Shown: positions 49,195 through 58,492, counted from the first letter of the stretch. The stretch: 64,000 bases of DNA from Companilactobacillus farciminis KCTC 3681 = DSM 20184 (GCF_002706745.1 NZ_CP017702.1:1736001-1800000); one strand, 5' to 3'. Notes: generated from the letters alone by a model not told the origin. A program made the numbers and translations.

Positions 49195-49490
49195 GATTAT
49201 CCTCCCACTCATTTTTTACTTTCATACGTCCATCAATAAATTTTTTGTGCTCTCTGGTATCAGCATATAACTAAATATAGAAACGTCGAGTATACAGCTT
49301 TCTTTGTATAATTTCTGTATCTGCCTTTTTAAAGCACCCCATCTTGTTGCCGTTTCGGTGGCTGTAATAATGTAACCGTCACATCAACTACACTCTTGCT
49401 TAGCTCACATTATATGCGGACTTACGAACAATAGAAATGGATAAGCTACAATAATATGATATATGCAATCATATCCGAAAAAAAAATAAA
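49195..49490. other. Non-coding region between XRE and the flavoprotein gene
   Basis: About 300 bp, AT-rich, with no open frame that I trust. It must contain the promoter of the XRE gene. I see no repeat, tRNA or known RNA here; the texture differs slightly from the neighbours and may mark the edge of an acquired segment. Confidence 0.4.
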
Positions 49491-49496
49491 AAAGGC

Positions 49497-49546
49497 GAAT
49501 AACAAAGAAACGGAGGAATAAAATCCTCCGTTTCTTTGTTATTCCA
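49497..49546 (-). terminator. Terminator of the flavoprotein gene
   Basis: GAATAACAAAGAAACGGAGG and CCTCCGTTTCTTTGTTATTC form a perfect 20-bp stem with a loop of eight bases. On the reverse strand it is followed by a T-rich tract. It ends the gene at 49563. Confidence 0.88.
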
Positions 49547-49562
49547 GCCATTTGTTTGTTTA

Positions 49563-50897
49563 CTAAGCACGATGCCAAGCAGCATATCCAATAGTTGGGA
49601 ATAAGCCAACTAGACGGCTAACTTGTTGACGGTCGAATTTGAACTCAATTGCTGGCAACAAGGCATTGATAGCATCTTCAGCTTGATCACTAACTTCTGT
49701 GACACCAACTAAGTGACCATCCTTGTCATGAATTTGCGTACTGTGAGCGATTGGTTCTTTATCAACGATATAGTACCAATAATTTGCTAAATCATTCTCG
49801 CTAATTTGATAACCTTTTTGTTTTCCTTCTGCAACCGAAATTCCCGCTTGGGCAATTCTTGGCGAAGTAAAGACAACTGTCGGAATAACAGGAAATTTAA
49901 TTGGATCAGTAGTTTGTCCAGAAAATAGTGACATCAAATACTTAGATTCAAAGTAAGCAGCTGGAGTTACTTTTGGTTGATCACTTGAGATAACATCTCC
50001 GGATGCATAAATATTTTCGACATTAGTTTGCAAATAATCATTTACCAAAACGCCAGTTTCATCGTATTTAACGCCTATTTCATCTAAGCCCAAATTGTCT
50101 ACGTTAGGAATGCGTCCAGTGGCATCTAAGATCCAATCAGTCGTTAAAGTTTCTTCGTTACCGTAGTGAATTTGATAATCATTATCACTTTGTTCGAATG
50201 ATTTAACGTTACTGTTTTCAATAAATTTTACGCCACGCTTTTTGAGATCATCAACGACTTTTTTAACGTATGGTTGATAAAAATCTCTTAAAACTTTGTC
50301 TGAATGTAGCATCACTGTAACTTTTGAACCAGCTTCATTGGCAATCGTAGCGAATTCCATTCCGATATAGCCTGAACCAATGATTGTGATGTGATCAGGT
50401 AATTTCGTCAAATTCAAGAAATCTTCGCTGTCGTGTGCTAAATCAGTTCCAGAAATATCGAGACGATGTGGCTTTAAACCTGTAGAAATAACGATTTTTT
50501 CAGCTGTGACTTGTTGGTCGCCATCAATTGCAACCGTATGATTATCGATAAATTTGGCATGACCATGGATAACTTTAGCTCCAGCATCTTCCAGTCTCTT
50601 CGTTAAACCAGCTGGCAAAACGTCAATGATTTCTTGTTTGTGTTCCATATTCTTAGCCCAATCGATGGAAATATTTCCTTGTAAAATATTCCCCATTCGT
50701 TGCGCTTCACGGGTCATTTTCACTGGTTCATCCAGCGTTATCTTAGCGTTACAGCCACGATTAGGACAAGTTCCTCCAACTAATCCACTTTCGATAACAC
50801 CGACATTGACCCCCGTTTGAGCCAAGGGAGCCGCACCATCAAAAGTTCCATGACCTGCTCCAATATAAAGTACGTCAAAATCAAATTTTGCTGACAT
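49563..50897 (-). CDS. Pyridine nucleotide-disulfide oxidoreductase (glutathione reductase-like)
   Basis: 444 residues. The FAD-binding motif YIGAGHGTFDGAA (near 11-23), the redox-active disulfide GGTCPNRGCNAK (CxxxxC, near 42-53), the NAD(P)-binding IIGSGYIGMEFA (near 173-184) and ASGDV (near 300) are complete. The C-terminal dimerisation domain ends with FPTIGYAAWHRA without the usual HPT motif, so the second catalytic base is missing or replaced. It resembles the glutathione/mercuric reductase-like proteins of lactobacilli. The electron acceptor is not known. Confidence 0.82.
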   Translation of the reverse strand: MSAKFDFDVLYIGAGHGTFDGAAPLAQTGVNVGVIESGLVGGTCPNRGCNAKITLDEPVKMTREAQRMGNILQGNISIDWAKNMEHKQEIIDVLPAGLTKRLEDAGAKVIHGHAKFIDNHTVAIDGDQQVTAEKIVISTGLKPHRLDISGTDLAHDSEDFLNLTKLPDHITIIGSGYIGMEFATIANEAGSKVTVMLHSDKVLRDFYQPYVKKVVDDLKKRGVKFIENSNVKSFEQSDNDYQIHYGNEETLTTDWILDATGRIPNVDNLGLDEIGVKYDETGVLVNDYLQTNVENIYASGDVISSDQPKVTPAAYFESKYLMSLFSGQTTDPIKFPVIPTVVFTSPRIAQAGISVAEGKQKGYQISENDLANYWYYIVDKEPIAHSTQIHDKDGHLVGVTEVSDQAEDAINALLPAIEFKFDRQQVSRLVGLFPTIGYAAWHRA

Positions 50898-51076
50898 TAA
50901 AACACCCTCCGATTTCTTTTGATACTTTTAACATATCCCATTCTAGTTGTCATGACAATAAATTTACTTTATTAGAAAATGACTCAATAAAAAAACAATA
51001 TTTATGTGTCGCATTGACAACTATTGATTTTAAACATGCTAGAATGGTCTTAATTAGATAAAGGGGAATTTGTCAT

Positions 51077-52426
51077 ATGATAGATCTGACTCGTGGAAGA
51101 CCTATGAAAGTCATTTTCCTGTATACAATTCCTTTACTACTAGGTAACTTTTTCCAACAATTTTATAGTTTCATCGATACTTTAATCGTCGGGAAAACAA
51201 TCAGTGTTAATGCTTTAGCTAGTGTTGGTGCCACTGGTGGATTGACTGGTTTGATCATTGGTTTTGCCCAAGGTATGACCAGTGGTTTAACTATCTTAAC
51301 AGCGCAGAAACATGGTGCTCACGATGAACAAGGCGTTAGACAAAGTTTTGCTTCAGGGATAATCATTTCCTTTTGGATCACAATTATCTTTACTTTGTTA
51401 GCTTTGGCTCTTGCTTATCCACTATTAGTCGTCATGCAAACACCTAAAGTATTGATTCGTGATTCATTTATCTTCTTGGAAATTATTTTTGCAGGAATAT
51501 TCTCTTTCGTTGGGTTCGATTTTTTAGGTAATACCATGCGGGCACTCGGTGATTCACGTGTACCATTATTTTTCTTGATCATCAGTACCGTTTTGAATAT
51601 TTTATTAGAATTAGTCTTCATTTTGTACTTGCACATGGGAGTAGCCGGTGCTGGATTAGCCACCGTTGTTGCGCAAACGATTACATTTATAATTCTTTAT
51701 TTCTATATTCGTCATCACATTCCGTATTTGATTTTGACGCGAAAAGATTTCAAAATTGATAAAGCAGAAATCAAAGAATTACTTCACATCAGTTTGCCCA
51801 TGGGATTTCAATCTTCCATCATTGCTATCGGTTCCATTATTTTACAAGTAATGCTGAATACTCTCGGTGCTAATGCCGTGGCTGCTTATACTGTGGCTGG
51901 ACGTGTTGAACAAATTGCTACTTTGCCAGCCTTTAGTTTTGGCTTAGCTTTAGTCAACTACACAGCTCAAAATCTTGGTGCCAAGAAATTTCAAAGAATC
52001 TTACGTGGCGTTCGTGACGGAATCATTATTTCTGTTTCTTCCAGTCTAGTGATTGGTGGACTTCTAATCGTTTTTGGCCGTGCCATTTCACATCTATTCA
52101 TGAATGGTGCTCAAGATGCCGTTTTAAATTTGGTTCAAATTTACTATTATTTCAACGGTTCAACTTACTTTATCTTATCGATATTATTTATCGTTAGATA
52201 CACCTTGCAAGGATTGGGCAATCAAAAAGCACCTACCATTGCCGGAATTGCCGAACTCTTAATGCGGGTTTTTGCTGGTGTTGTTTTGGTTCACTTCTTC
52301 GGATTCTACGGAGCTGCCATGGCCAACCCATTAGCTTGGAGCGGATCAGTTCTAGTTTTAGTAAGTACTTGGAATTTCCAAATCAAAAAGCTTAAAAATA
52401 TGAATAATCTTCTTGGTGAAGAATAA
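51077..52426 (+). CDS. MATE-family multidrug efflux transporter
   Basis: 449 residues and 12 membrane segments, with the MATE pattern FLYTIPLLLGNFFQQFYSFI (first helix) and its echo LLHISLPMGFQSSIIAIGSI in the second half. It follows the NorM/DinF group and exports cationic drugs in exchange for sodium or protons. The start is ATG with GGGG upstream. It is divergent from the flavoprotein gene and is followed by a terminator. Confidence 0.9.
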   Translation: MIDLTRGRPMKVIFLYTIPLLLGNFFQQFYSFIDTLIVGKTISVNALASVGATGGLTGLIIGFAQGMTSGLTILTAQKHGAHDEQGVRQSFASGIIISFWITIIFTLLALALAYPLLVVMQTPKVLIRDSFIFLEIIFAGIFSFVGFDFLGNTMRALGDSRVPLFFLIISTVLNILLELVFILYLHMGVAGAGLATVVAQTITFIILYFYIRHHIPYLILTRKDFKIDKAEIKELLHISLPMGFQSSIIAIGSIILQVMLNTLGANAVAAYTVAGRVEQIATLPAFSFGLALVNYTAQNLGAKKFQRILRGVRDGIIISVSSSLVIGGLLIVFGRAISHLFMNGAQDAVLNLVQIYYYFNGSTYFILSILFIVRYTLQGLGNQKAPTIAGIAELLMRVFAGVVLVHFFGFYGAAMANPLAWSGSVLVLVSTWNFQIKKLKNMNNLLGEE

Positions 52427-52468
52427 AAATAAGAAAACAGCCCCATATAGAGACTGTTTTCTTATTTA
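52427..52468. terminator. Bidirectional terminator (MATE / esterase)
   Basis: AAATAAGAAAACAG and CTGTTTTCTTATTT form a perfect 14-bp stem with a loop of about 13 bases. Confidence 0.85.
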
Positions 52469-53505
52469 TTTTCATTTAAATATTGAGCAGATACATTCAA
52501 AGCATCTTCGACTGCGGGAATCTTACCAACGTAATTCAAAAAGGCATGTCCTAAACCACCATAACGAACATATTTTGCCTCACAACCGGCCAAACCGATT
52601 TTTTGAACAAAGGCTTCATCTTGTAATCTAAACGGATCGAACTCACCAGTTAAAACGAGAACTCTTTTAAAAGTTAATGGTTGAGCATATAAAGGTGAAA
52701 TAATCGGTGCTTCTAGGTCAATCTTTTGTCCATTCAAGTAGTATTTCGTCATAATGGAATCTAATTGCTTAAATTGCGTATAATTATTATGCAAAACACG
52801 TCTTTGGTCTTCTTTGATGGGAATTTCATGATCATCCCACAAACAACCTTGATGATTAGAGCCATGTACAACTGTAGGATAAAATAGAACGTGTTTATCT
52901 ATCTCGCAAAGTCCCAAATTATGACACAATTGACTGACGCCTAAAGCGATTGCAGCACCAGCCGAATCCCCCGACAGAGATATCTTTTCAAATGACTTAT
53001 TAGCCTCTGCAACGACTGACAATGAATCCATAATGCCATTTGGATAAGGTTTCTCGGGAGCAATTCCATAGTCAACGCTATAAATTACTCCGGTGAATTT
53101 CGTGGCTAAAAGGGTTAAAAATGGTAAAGTATCTTCTGGAGTACCACCGTAAAAAGCTCCACCGTGCATATAAACTAGAGCTCTATTTGAAGACAAGTTA
53201 TTTCTAAAAATTTTCAAATAGCGAACTTTACGACCTAACTCATAAGTAACATTATTTTCTACAGTAATATCAGGATAAGGATTTTGGATAGTATCATGAT
53301 TGTTGCCATCACGCAATTGCGTCAAATCATCTGGCAAATCTGAATCATCTGGCAATTGCTTTAAATGGTCAAAAATTATCGGATCATAGGAATGTGCGTC
53401 CACTCGGTCTTTTACTATCATTTGGACTCTCTTCAAATGTGGTATGTCAACTGTCTGAATTTGATTTAATCGTTCAAGTTCTACGTTATAATTATTCTTT
53501 ATCAT
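52462..53505 (-). CDS. Alpha/beta hydrolase, HSL-type esterase/lipase
   Basis: 347 residues. The oxyanion motif HGGAFYGG (near 119-126) and the nucleophile SGDSAGAAIALG (GDSAG, near 184-193) define the hormone-sensitive-lipase group; the aspartate is in LTGEFDPFR (near 296) and the histidine in GGLGHAFLNY (near 326). It hydrolyses short acyl esters in the cytoplasm. It is divergent from the ROK-like regulator gene, with the ATGTTTAAACAT palindrome in the gap. The ATG at 53505 has GGTGACG upstream; the ATG four codons earlier is less well placed. Confidence 0.82.
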   Translation of the reverse strand: MIKNNYNVELERLNQIQTVDIPHLKRVQMIVKDRVDAHSYDPIIFDHLKQLPDDSDLPDDLTQLRDGNNHDTIQNPYPDITVENNVTYELGRKVRYLKIFRNNLSSNRALVYMHGGAFYGGTPEDTLPFLTLLATKFTGVIYSVDYGIAPEKPYPNGIMDSLSVVAEANKSFEKISLSGDSAGAAIALGVSQLCHNLGLCEIDKHVLFYPTVVHGSNHQGCLWDDHEIPIKEDQRRVLHNNYTQFKQLDSIMTKYYLNGQKIDLEAPIISPLYAQPLTFKRVLVLTGEFDPFRLQDEAFVQKIGLAGCEAKYVRYGGLGHAFLNYVGKIPAVEDALNVSAQYLNENK

Positions 53506-53564
53506 AAACGTCACCATTCTCTAAAATTAATTTGTTATCCTTATAACTGAATACATTATATTAC

Positions 53565-53576
53565 ATGTTTAAACAT
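53565..53576. promoter_or_regulatory. ROK-type operator (perfect palindrome)
   Basis: ATGTTTAAACAT is a perfect palindrome between the esterase gene and the ROK-like regulator gene, 69 bp from the latter. Near copies lie at 44636 and 44724. It is presumably where the regulator represses its own and the target promoters. Confidence 0.62.
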
Positions 53577-53644
53577 ATATAATTCTGGATTATAATAATT
53601 ATTTTTATTAAATATGACAAAACGACAATTAGGAGGTTATTTTT

Positions 53645-54613
53645 TTGACAACGGAAGCTGAACTATCTACCCGCCAAAGAAATTTACTAACAGTGCTTAA
53701 CTTATTACAGCAAAACGATTCCCAATCGGCCAAGAACTTATCTGCCCAAACAGGTTTAAGTATCGTTAGTATCAATAAATTATTAGATGTATTAGACAGC
53801 AAACACCTCATCATTAATGGCTTTTTAAACACTCCTGGTCGACGTGCCAAAACTTATCAATTACGAGCTGATGCTGGTAAATTAGGAATCTTTCAATTGG
53901 TTGAAATTGACGGAAAGATTCAAATAACCTACTTTCTCTGTAATTTATTAGGACAAGTTTATCTACAAAAACAAGCTGCTAAGCCTTTGGAATCTTTGGA
54001 CTACTTATTAGACTTCATCAAGAGCATGACTGCAAAACAACGTCCCGACAAGATCATTGTTGGCATTCCTGGTGTCGAATTGAACGCTCTTTTACAAATC
54101 AGTGATGTTAAATCATTGCAAGGTATCAACTTGACTGCAGCAATTACTACCGCTACTGGCATCGATTCTTTGATTGTTAATGACGTCAATGCTAGTACTT
54201 ACGGCGCCAATAAGAAATCTTCCCATGAAAATATTACCGTTGGTATCTACTTCCCGAAAAATTTTGGTCCCGGCGTTGGTATTGTCATCAACAATCATTT
54301 GCTGCACGGTGCTGACGGTTTGACTGGTGAAATTGAATTCGGTACGGTCTCTTCAGACAACAAACCTCAAGAAATAATCCAGCACTTACAAAATATCATC
54401 AGTTTGCTCAATCCTAATTTAGTCATCGCCTACATCGAAAAATTGGACTTATCAGATACTCAAATCAATCACATTAAACAGACCCTCGACCGTAAATTGC
54501 CTTTGCATCAAAATTATTCATTGAGTTTCGATCATAACTTTGAAAAAGACTATTTAACCGGTTTAATTGCTATTGGCAGACGACAATTCTTACACGATCA
54601 AATCTTAAATTGA
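53645..54613 (+). CDS. ROK-like (NagC/XylR-type) transcriptional regulator
   Basis: 322 residues. The N-terminal winged helix is visible (LSTRQRNLLTVLNLLQQNDS, then AKNLSAQTGLSIVSINKLLD, residues 7-45). The C-terminal part is a diverged ROK/actin fold: GPGVGIVINNHLLHGADGLT, then GEIEFGTVS (near 216-245) keeps the GxGxG-like turn and the GE motif, but the zinc-binding cysteines and the phosphate loop of ROK kinases are absent. It probably senses a sugar. A TTG start follows GGAGG. A perfect palindrome 69 bp upstream recurs at the PTS/GH65 promoters, so that is its likely target. Confidence 0.75.
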   Translation: MTTEAELSTRQRNLLTVLNLLQQNDSQSAKNLSAQTGLSIVSINKLLDVLDSKHLIINGFLNTPGRRAKTYQLRADAGKLGIFQLVEIDGKIQITYFLCNLLGQVYLQKQAAKPLESLDYLLDFIKSMTAKQRPDKIIVGIPGVELNALLQISDVKSLQGINLTAAITTATGIDSLIVNDVNASTYGANKKSSHENITVGIYFPKNFGPGVGIVINNHLLHGADGLTGEIEFGTVSSDNKPQEIIQHLQNIISLLNPNLVIAYIEKLDLSDTQINHIKQTLDRKLPLHQNYSLSFDHNFEKDYLTGLIAIGRRQFLHDQILN

Positions 54614-54624
54614 AAACGCTTTAT
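54611..54624 (+). promoter_or_regulatory. Possible cre site before the first HAD gene
   Basis: TGAAAACGCTTTAT matches cre in 12 of 14 positions. It lies at the end of the regulator gene and just upstream of the HAD phosphatase gene at 54678. Confidence 0.4.
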
Positions 54625-54677
54625 TGTTTTGGTACAATATCCTTATCTTAATTAACAAGGTTAAAAAAGGAGTACTT

Positions 54678-55484
54678 ATGATTAAATTAATCGCTATTGA
54701 TATAGATGACACACTTTTAAATTCACAAAATAAAATTACTATTCAAACAAAGGAAGCTTTGCAAAAGGCTCTTCAAATGGGAATCAAAGTTGTTCTTTGT
54801 TCTGGCCGACCATTGGCTGGAGTGAGTCCCTATCTAAAAGAATTAGGTATCAGTGGCGACGAACAATACGTAATTACTTATAACGGCGCTTTAGTTGAAA
54901 CTGTCTCAGGCAATATCATCTCCAAAAACGTTTTAGACAACGACAGCTATCGAAAAATTGCCAGTTATGCCACTGTCAATCACATGCCATATTACGTTTT
55001 AGATGACGATAGCAACGTCTACACTTCTGATCACGAAGTTAATCGTTTCGCTGTCATTCAAGCTTGGGAAAATAGCGCTGGAGTTTTGATCCGTACTCCC
55101 GATGAATTAGATGACGATTTTGAAATTACCAAAGCTGCTATCGTTGGTGAAAAAGAACAACTTGACCAATTTGAGCAACCCGTCAAGGATCAATTCTCAA
55201 AAGACTATTACGTGGTTCGTGCTGGTGGCAACTTTTTGGAGATTATGCATCAAGATGTCAATAAAGGTAGCGGTCTGAAAAAATTAGCACAAGCACTCAA
55301 AATAAGTCCTGATGAAATTATGGCCTTTGGTGATGAACAAAACGATATTCCAATGTTTAAATTTGCGGGAACAGCCGTGGCTATGGGTAATGGTTCAGAC
55401 CTTGCAAAATCCTATGCTGACTACGTTACCGACACCAATGACAACGATGGAATCGCCAAAATTTTAGCTAAAAAAGTTTTTTAA
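54678..55484 (+). CDS. Cof-type HAD-IIB phosphatase (YidA-like)
   Basis: 268 residues. The HAD motif I is AIDIDDTLLNS (nucleophile Asp 8), motif II VLCSGRPLAG (near 40), and GSGLKKLAQAL with FGDEQNDIPMF (motifs III/IV near 193-220) are all present with a C2B cap. Cof-type enzymes dephosphorylate sugar phosphates or other small phosphates. ATG 54678 follows AAGGAG; the frame runs back further but without a site. It lies 64 bp after the regulator gene in the same direction. Confidence 0.85.
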   Translation: MIKLIAIDIDDTLLNSQNKITIQTKEALQKALQMGIKVVLCSGRPLAGVSPYLKELGISGDEQYVITYNGALVETVSGNIISKNVLDNDSYRKIASYATVNHMPYYVLDDDSNVYTSDHEVNRFAVIQAWENSAGVLIRTPDELDDDFEITKAAIVGEKEQLDQFEQPVKDQFSKDYYVVRAGGNFLEIMHQDVNKGSGLKKLAQALKISPDEIMAFGDEQNDIPMFKFAGTAVAMGNGSDLAKSYADYVTDTNDNDGIAKILAKKVF

Positions 55485-55559
55485 AAAGTTAACAAATTCG
55501 ATTGCTAGTTCTTTGAGCTTTCTTCTACAATTAAGTGAAAATTGAAAGGATCTAATAAT

Positions 55560-56354
55560 ATGACAATCAAATTAGTTGCAACCGATATGGATGGCACTTT
55601 CTTAACTGATGAAAAAACCTTCGACAAACCTAGATTTCAAAAGATTTATGACTATATGCTCCAAAACAATATCCAATTTGTTTCTGCCAGCGGCAATCAA
55701 TACGATCAATTGAGAAATTTCTTCAAAGATTTCCCAGAAACTTTGTTCGTAGCTGAAAATGGTGCCCTAGTCGGTAGCCACAACGAGGTTTTCCGCTCTG
55801 ATATTTTTAGCAATGATTTAAAGATGCGTGTGATTGACCTCTTAAATAGTCTGGACGATATTCAAGTAATCATGTGTGGCGAAAAATCAGCTTATATTTT
55901 GAACAGTTCTACACCAGAATTTATCAAAACTAGTACCTTCTATTTCCCAACAATCAAAATGGTCGACGACTTTAAAACAGTTGACGATGGCGTTTTGAAA
56001 TTCTCTTGCAACTGTCCCGACGACGAAACAGAATTGTATATGCAGAAGTTAGCCGATTTAATTGGACCTGAAGTTGCTATTCCAACTAGCGGTCATGGTG
56101 ATATTGATGTTGTAAGAGCTGATGTCAATAAGGCTTACGGTTTAGAATATTTAGCAAACAAACTAAACATTAAACCAGAAGAAATGTGTGCCTTCGGCGA
56201 TGGTGGTAACGACTTAGAAATGTTGAGATATGTTGGTCACAGCGTTGCCATGGAAAATGGTTCACCGATTGTTTTAGAAACGGCCAAATATCAAACTATC
56301 AATAATAATCAACAAGGCGTCATCGCTCATCTAGAAGAAATTTTTGGTATATAA
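55560..56354 (+). CDS. Cof-type HAD-IIB phosphatase (SupH-like)
   Basis: 264 residues. Motif I ATDMDGTFLTDE (near 7-18), motif II SASGNQYDQL (near 43-52), NKAYGLEYLANKL (near 190) and FGDGGNDLEMLRYVGHSVAM (near 211-230) are typical of sugar-phosphatase-type HADs. It follows the other HAD gene by 75 bp and may be co-transcribed. The ATG at 55560 is used, with GAAAGGA ten bases upstream. The two enzymes share the fold but little local identity. Confidence 0.85.
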   Translation: MTIKLVATDMDGTFLTDEKTFDKPRFQKIYDYMLQNNIQFVSASGNQYDQLRNFFKDFPETLFVAENGALVGSHNEVFRSDIFSNDLKMRVIDLLNSLDDIQVIMCGEKSAYILNSSTPEFIKTSTFYFPTIKMVDDFKTVDDGVLKFSCNCPDDETELYMQKLADLIGPEVAIPTSGHGDIDVVRADVNKAYGLEYLANKLNIKPEEMCAFGDGGNDLEMLRYVGHSVAMENGSPIVLETAKYQTINNNQQGVIAHLEEIFGI

Positions 56355-56390
56355 AAGAGCATGTGGATAACCCACATGCTCTTTTATTGT
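56353..56390. terminator. Bidirectional terminator (HAD / acetyltransferase)
   Basis: AAAAGAGCATGTGG and CCACATGCTCTTTT form a perfect 14-bp stem with a five-base loop, flanked by A and T runs. Confidence 0.88.
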
Positions 56391-56992
56391 TCAAAATAAC
56401 GTTGTTTTTCGGCTTCCCAATACTTTTTATCTTGGTCATTGATCTCACGTAAAACTTTGCAAGGATTTCCGACCGCTATAACGTTACTGGGAATATCTTT
56501 AGTTACGACAGCACCCGAGCCAATGACAACATTATCACCAATTGTTACACCTGGGTTAACGACTACGTTGCCTCCAACCCAAACATTGTTTCCAATCGTT
56601 ATGGGTTTGCCATATTCATAATATTCATTACGAATAACTCCATCAATTGGATGTCCTGCCGTATAAAGACCGACGCGGGGACCGAACATGACATTGTCAC
56701 CGATTTTGACGTTAGCAATATCCAAAATTATGCAGTCGTAATTGCTATAGAAGTTTTCCCCTATAACGGTGTTACAACCATAATCAGTGTGAAATGGCGG
56801 TTCGATATGAATCTTTTGGCCACTTTGCTTAAAGAGATCATCAAGAATTTTCTTACGATCAGCTTCTTGATACTCTGTTGTTTGATTGTACTCACGCAAT
56901 AATCGTTTGGCCTTATGAAAATCTTTGGCAAGTTCAGGATCATCAGCAATGTACAAGTCCCCTGCCAACATTCTGTCTTTTTGTGAACGCAT
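56384..56992 (-). CDS. Maltose/galactoside-type O-acetyltransferase (second copy)
   Basis: 202 residues of hexapeptide-repeat type: VKIGDNVMFGPRVGLYTAGH with the catalytic histidine at AGHPID (near 115), then TIGNNVWVGGNVVVNPGVT. The N-terminal Mac helix region is MLAGDLYIADDPELAKDFHK. It is related to the enzyme at 23164 and shares its family role of acetylating sugars. It lies just downstream of the PduO gene in the same direction (8-bp gap), so the two are co-transcribed. Confidence 0.85.
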   Translation of the reverse strand: MRSQKDRMLAGDLYIADDPELAKDFHKAKRLLREYNQTTEYQEADRKKILDDLFKQSGQKIHIEPPFHTDYGCNTVIGENFYSNYDCIILDIANVKIGDNVMFGPRVGLYTAGHPIDGVIRNEYYEYGKPITIGNNVWVGGNVVVNPGVTIGDNVVIGSGAVVTKDIPSNVIAVGNPCKVLREINDQDKKYWEAEKQRYFEQ

Positions 56993-57000
56993 AGTTTCTC

Positions 57001-57570
57001 CTATCTGAAAACCGGTTTACTGTTACGATATTGAATATCTTCAACACCGTCAAGCACATTACTAAAACGCGCTGCCGCAAAGAAATAATCCGATAAGCGA
57101 TTAATAAATTTCAAAACAAATTCATTAATTGGTTCTTCTTGCATCAAGGCAACAATTTCTCTTTCTGCTCGTCGAGTTACTGTTCTTGCCATATGCAAAT
57201 TAGCAGCCGTTTTAGATCCTCCTGGTAAGATAAACTTCTTAGTTACAGGCACTTTAGCTGAATAGTCATCAATCTTCTTTTCTAACCAGTCGACTGAACC
57301 ATTATCGTCTTTAAAGATAAATTCATGTTTCTTATCAGTCGGTGAAACAGCCAAATCAGTTCCACAGTCAAACAGTAATTGTTGGATTTCTAATAATTCA
57401 TCTTTTAAAACTTCTGTCTTATCGGATAAATTAGCAATCACTACTCCAACCAATGAATTCAATTCATCCACTGTTCCGTAAGAATCGATTCTTTGAGCTG
57501 ATTTATATAAAACGTCATTGCCAATAATTCTGGTCTTTCCTTTGTCACCAGTTCTCGTGTAGATTTTCAT
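57001..57570 (-). CDS. pduO: PduO-type cob(I)alamin adenosyltransferase
   Basis: 189 residues. The ATP-binding N-terminus TRTGDKGKTRIIG (near 5-17), the RRAEREIV stretch (near 134) and FINRLSDYFFAAARF (near 156-170) are the signatures of the PduO/MMAB family, which transfers the adenosyl group from ATP to cob(I)alamin to make coenzyme B12. It is the upstream gene of a pair with the acetyltransferase at 56384 and is divergent from a glycerol facilitator gene. With the ECF transporter and DUF4430 protein nearby it forms a B12-use cluster. Confidence 0.87.
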   Translation of the reverse strand: MKIYTRTGDKGKTRIIGNDVLYKSAQRIDSYGTVDELNSLVGVVIANLSDKTEVLKDELLEIQQLLFDCGTDLAVSPTDKKHEFIFKDDNGSVDWLEKKIDDYSAKVPVTKKFILPGGSKTAANLHMARTVTRRAEREIVALMQEEPINEFVLKFINRLSDYFFAAARFSNVLDGVEDIQYRNSKPVFR

Positions 57571-57724
57571 TTTCGTACTCCTTATTTAATTACGTATGAA
57601 TAATTATCATACATTCTATAATAAATTATCAATAATTTCACAATGAATAACCGTAGCTTTATCTCCTATATCTATGTATAATATCACATGTAAGCGCAGT
57701 CATTGTGAAACTGGAGGAGATTAC

Positions 57725-58444
57725 ATGAATGATAGTTTAACCTTACAGCTTGTAGGGGAATTCGTTGGTACGTTAATTTTGATTTTACTTGGTGACGGAG
57801 TTGTTGCCGCGGTTACATTGAAAAAATCTAAAGCCGAAGGTTCTGGTTGGATCGCCATTGCTCTTGGTTGGGGACTTGCAGTAACTTTGGGGGTTTACTG
57901 TTCAGCCTTCTTAAGTCCAGCCCACTTGAACCCAGCAGTTACGTTAGGTATGGCCATTGCCGGAGTATTCCCTTGGTCAAGCGTCATCCCTTACATGATT
58001 GCTCAAACCTTAGGTGGTGTCGTTGGTGCCATTATCGTTTGGCTCAACTACTACCCACATTGGGAAGAAACAGAAGATTCCAGTGCAATTTTGGGAGTAT
58101 TTGCTACTGGACCTGCCATTAGAAATTACTTCTTTAACTTTTTAAGTGAGTTCATTGGTACATTTGTCCTAGTCTTTGCATTATTAGCTTTCACACGTGG
58201 TAAATTCACCGAAGGATTGAATCCTATTGTCGTTGGACTATTGATCACAGCTATCGGTTTCTCACTTGGTGGGACAACCGGTTATGCCATCAACCCAGCC
58301 CGTGACCTTGGACCAAGAATTGCTCACCAAATCTTGCCAATCGCTAATAAAGGAGAATCAGACTGGGCCTATAGTTGGGTTCCTATCTTAGGACCTTTAG
58401 CCGGTGGTGCTGTTGGTGCATTCTTATATCTATTAATTCCGTAA
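57725..58444 (+). CDS. glpF: Glycerol uptake facilitator (aquaglyceroporin, MIP family)
   Basis: 239 residues, six membrane helices and two half-helices with the pore motifs HLNPAVTLGM (near 66-75) and INPARDLGPRIAHQ (near 194-207). DLGPR after the second NPA is typical of glycerol-conducting channels. It may supply glycerol for a B12-dependent diol/glycerol dehydratase elsewhere, as suggested by the neighbouring PduO gene; that link is inference. ATG 57725 follows GGAGGAG. A terminator follows. Confidence 0.9.
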   Translation: MNDSLTLQLVGEFVGTLILILLGDGVVAAVTLKKSKAEGSGWIAIALGWGLAVTLGVYCSAFLSPAHLNPAVTLGMAIAGVFPWSSVIPYMIAQTLGGVVGAIIVWLNYYPHWEETEDSSAILGVFATGPAIRNYFFNFLSEFIGTFVLVFALLAFTRGKFTEGLNPIVVGLLITAIGFSLGGTTGYAINPARDLGPRIAHQILPIANKGESDWAYSWVPILGPLAGGAVGAFLYLLIP

Positions 58445-58451
58445 TAATTTT

Positions 58452-58489
58452 TAAAGGCGAACCTAAATCAATAGGCTCGCCTTTTTTCA
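58452..58489. terminator. Bidirectional terminator (facilitator / ECF genes)
   Basis: AAAGGCGAaCCTA pairs with TAGGcTCGCCTTT with a single internal mismatch, followed by T6 on the + strand. Confidence 0.82.
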
Positions 58490-58492
58490 TGC

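Noticed and set aside
57571..57724. Cobalamin riboswitch in front of pduO or glpF
   Set aside because: No B12-box-like GCCACTG sequence and too little space for the aptamer.
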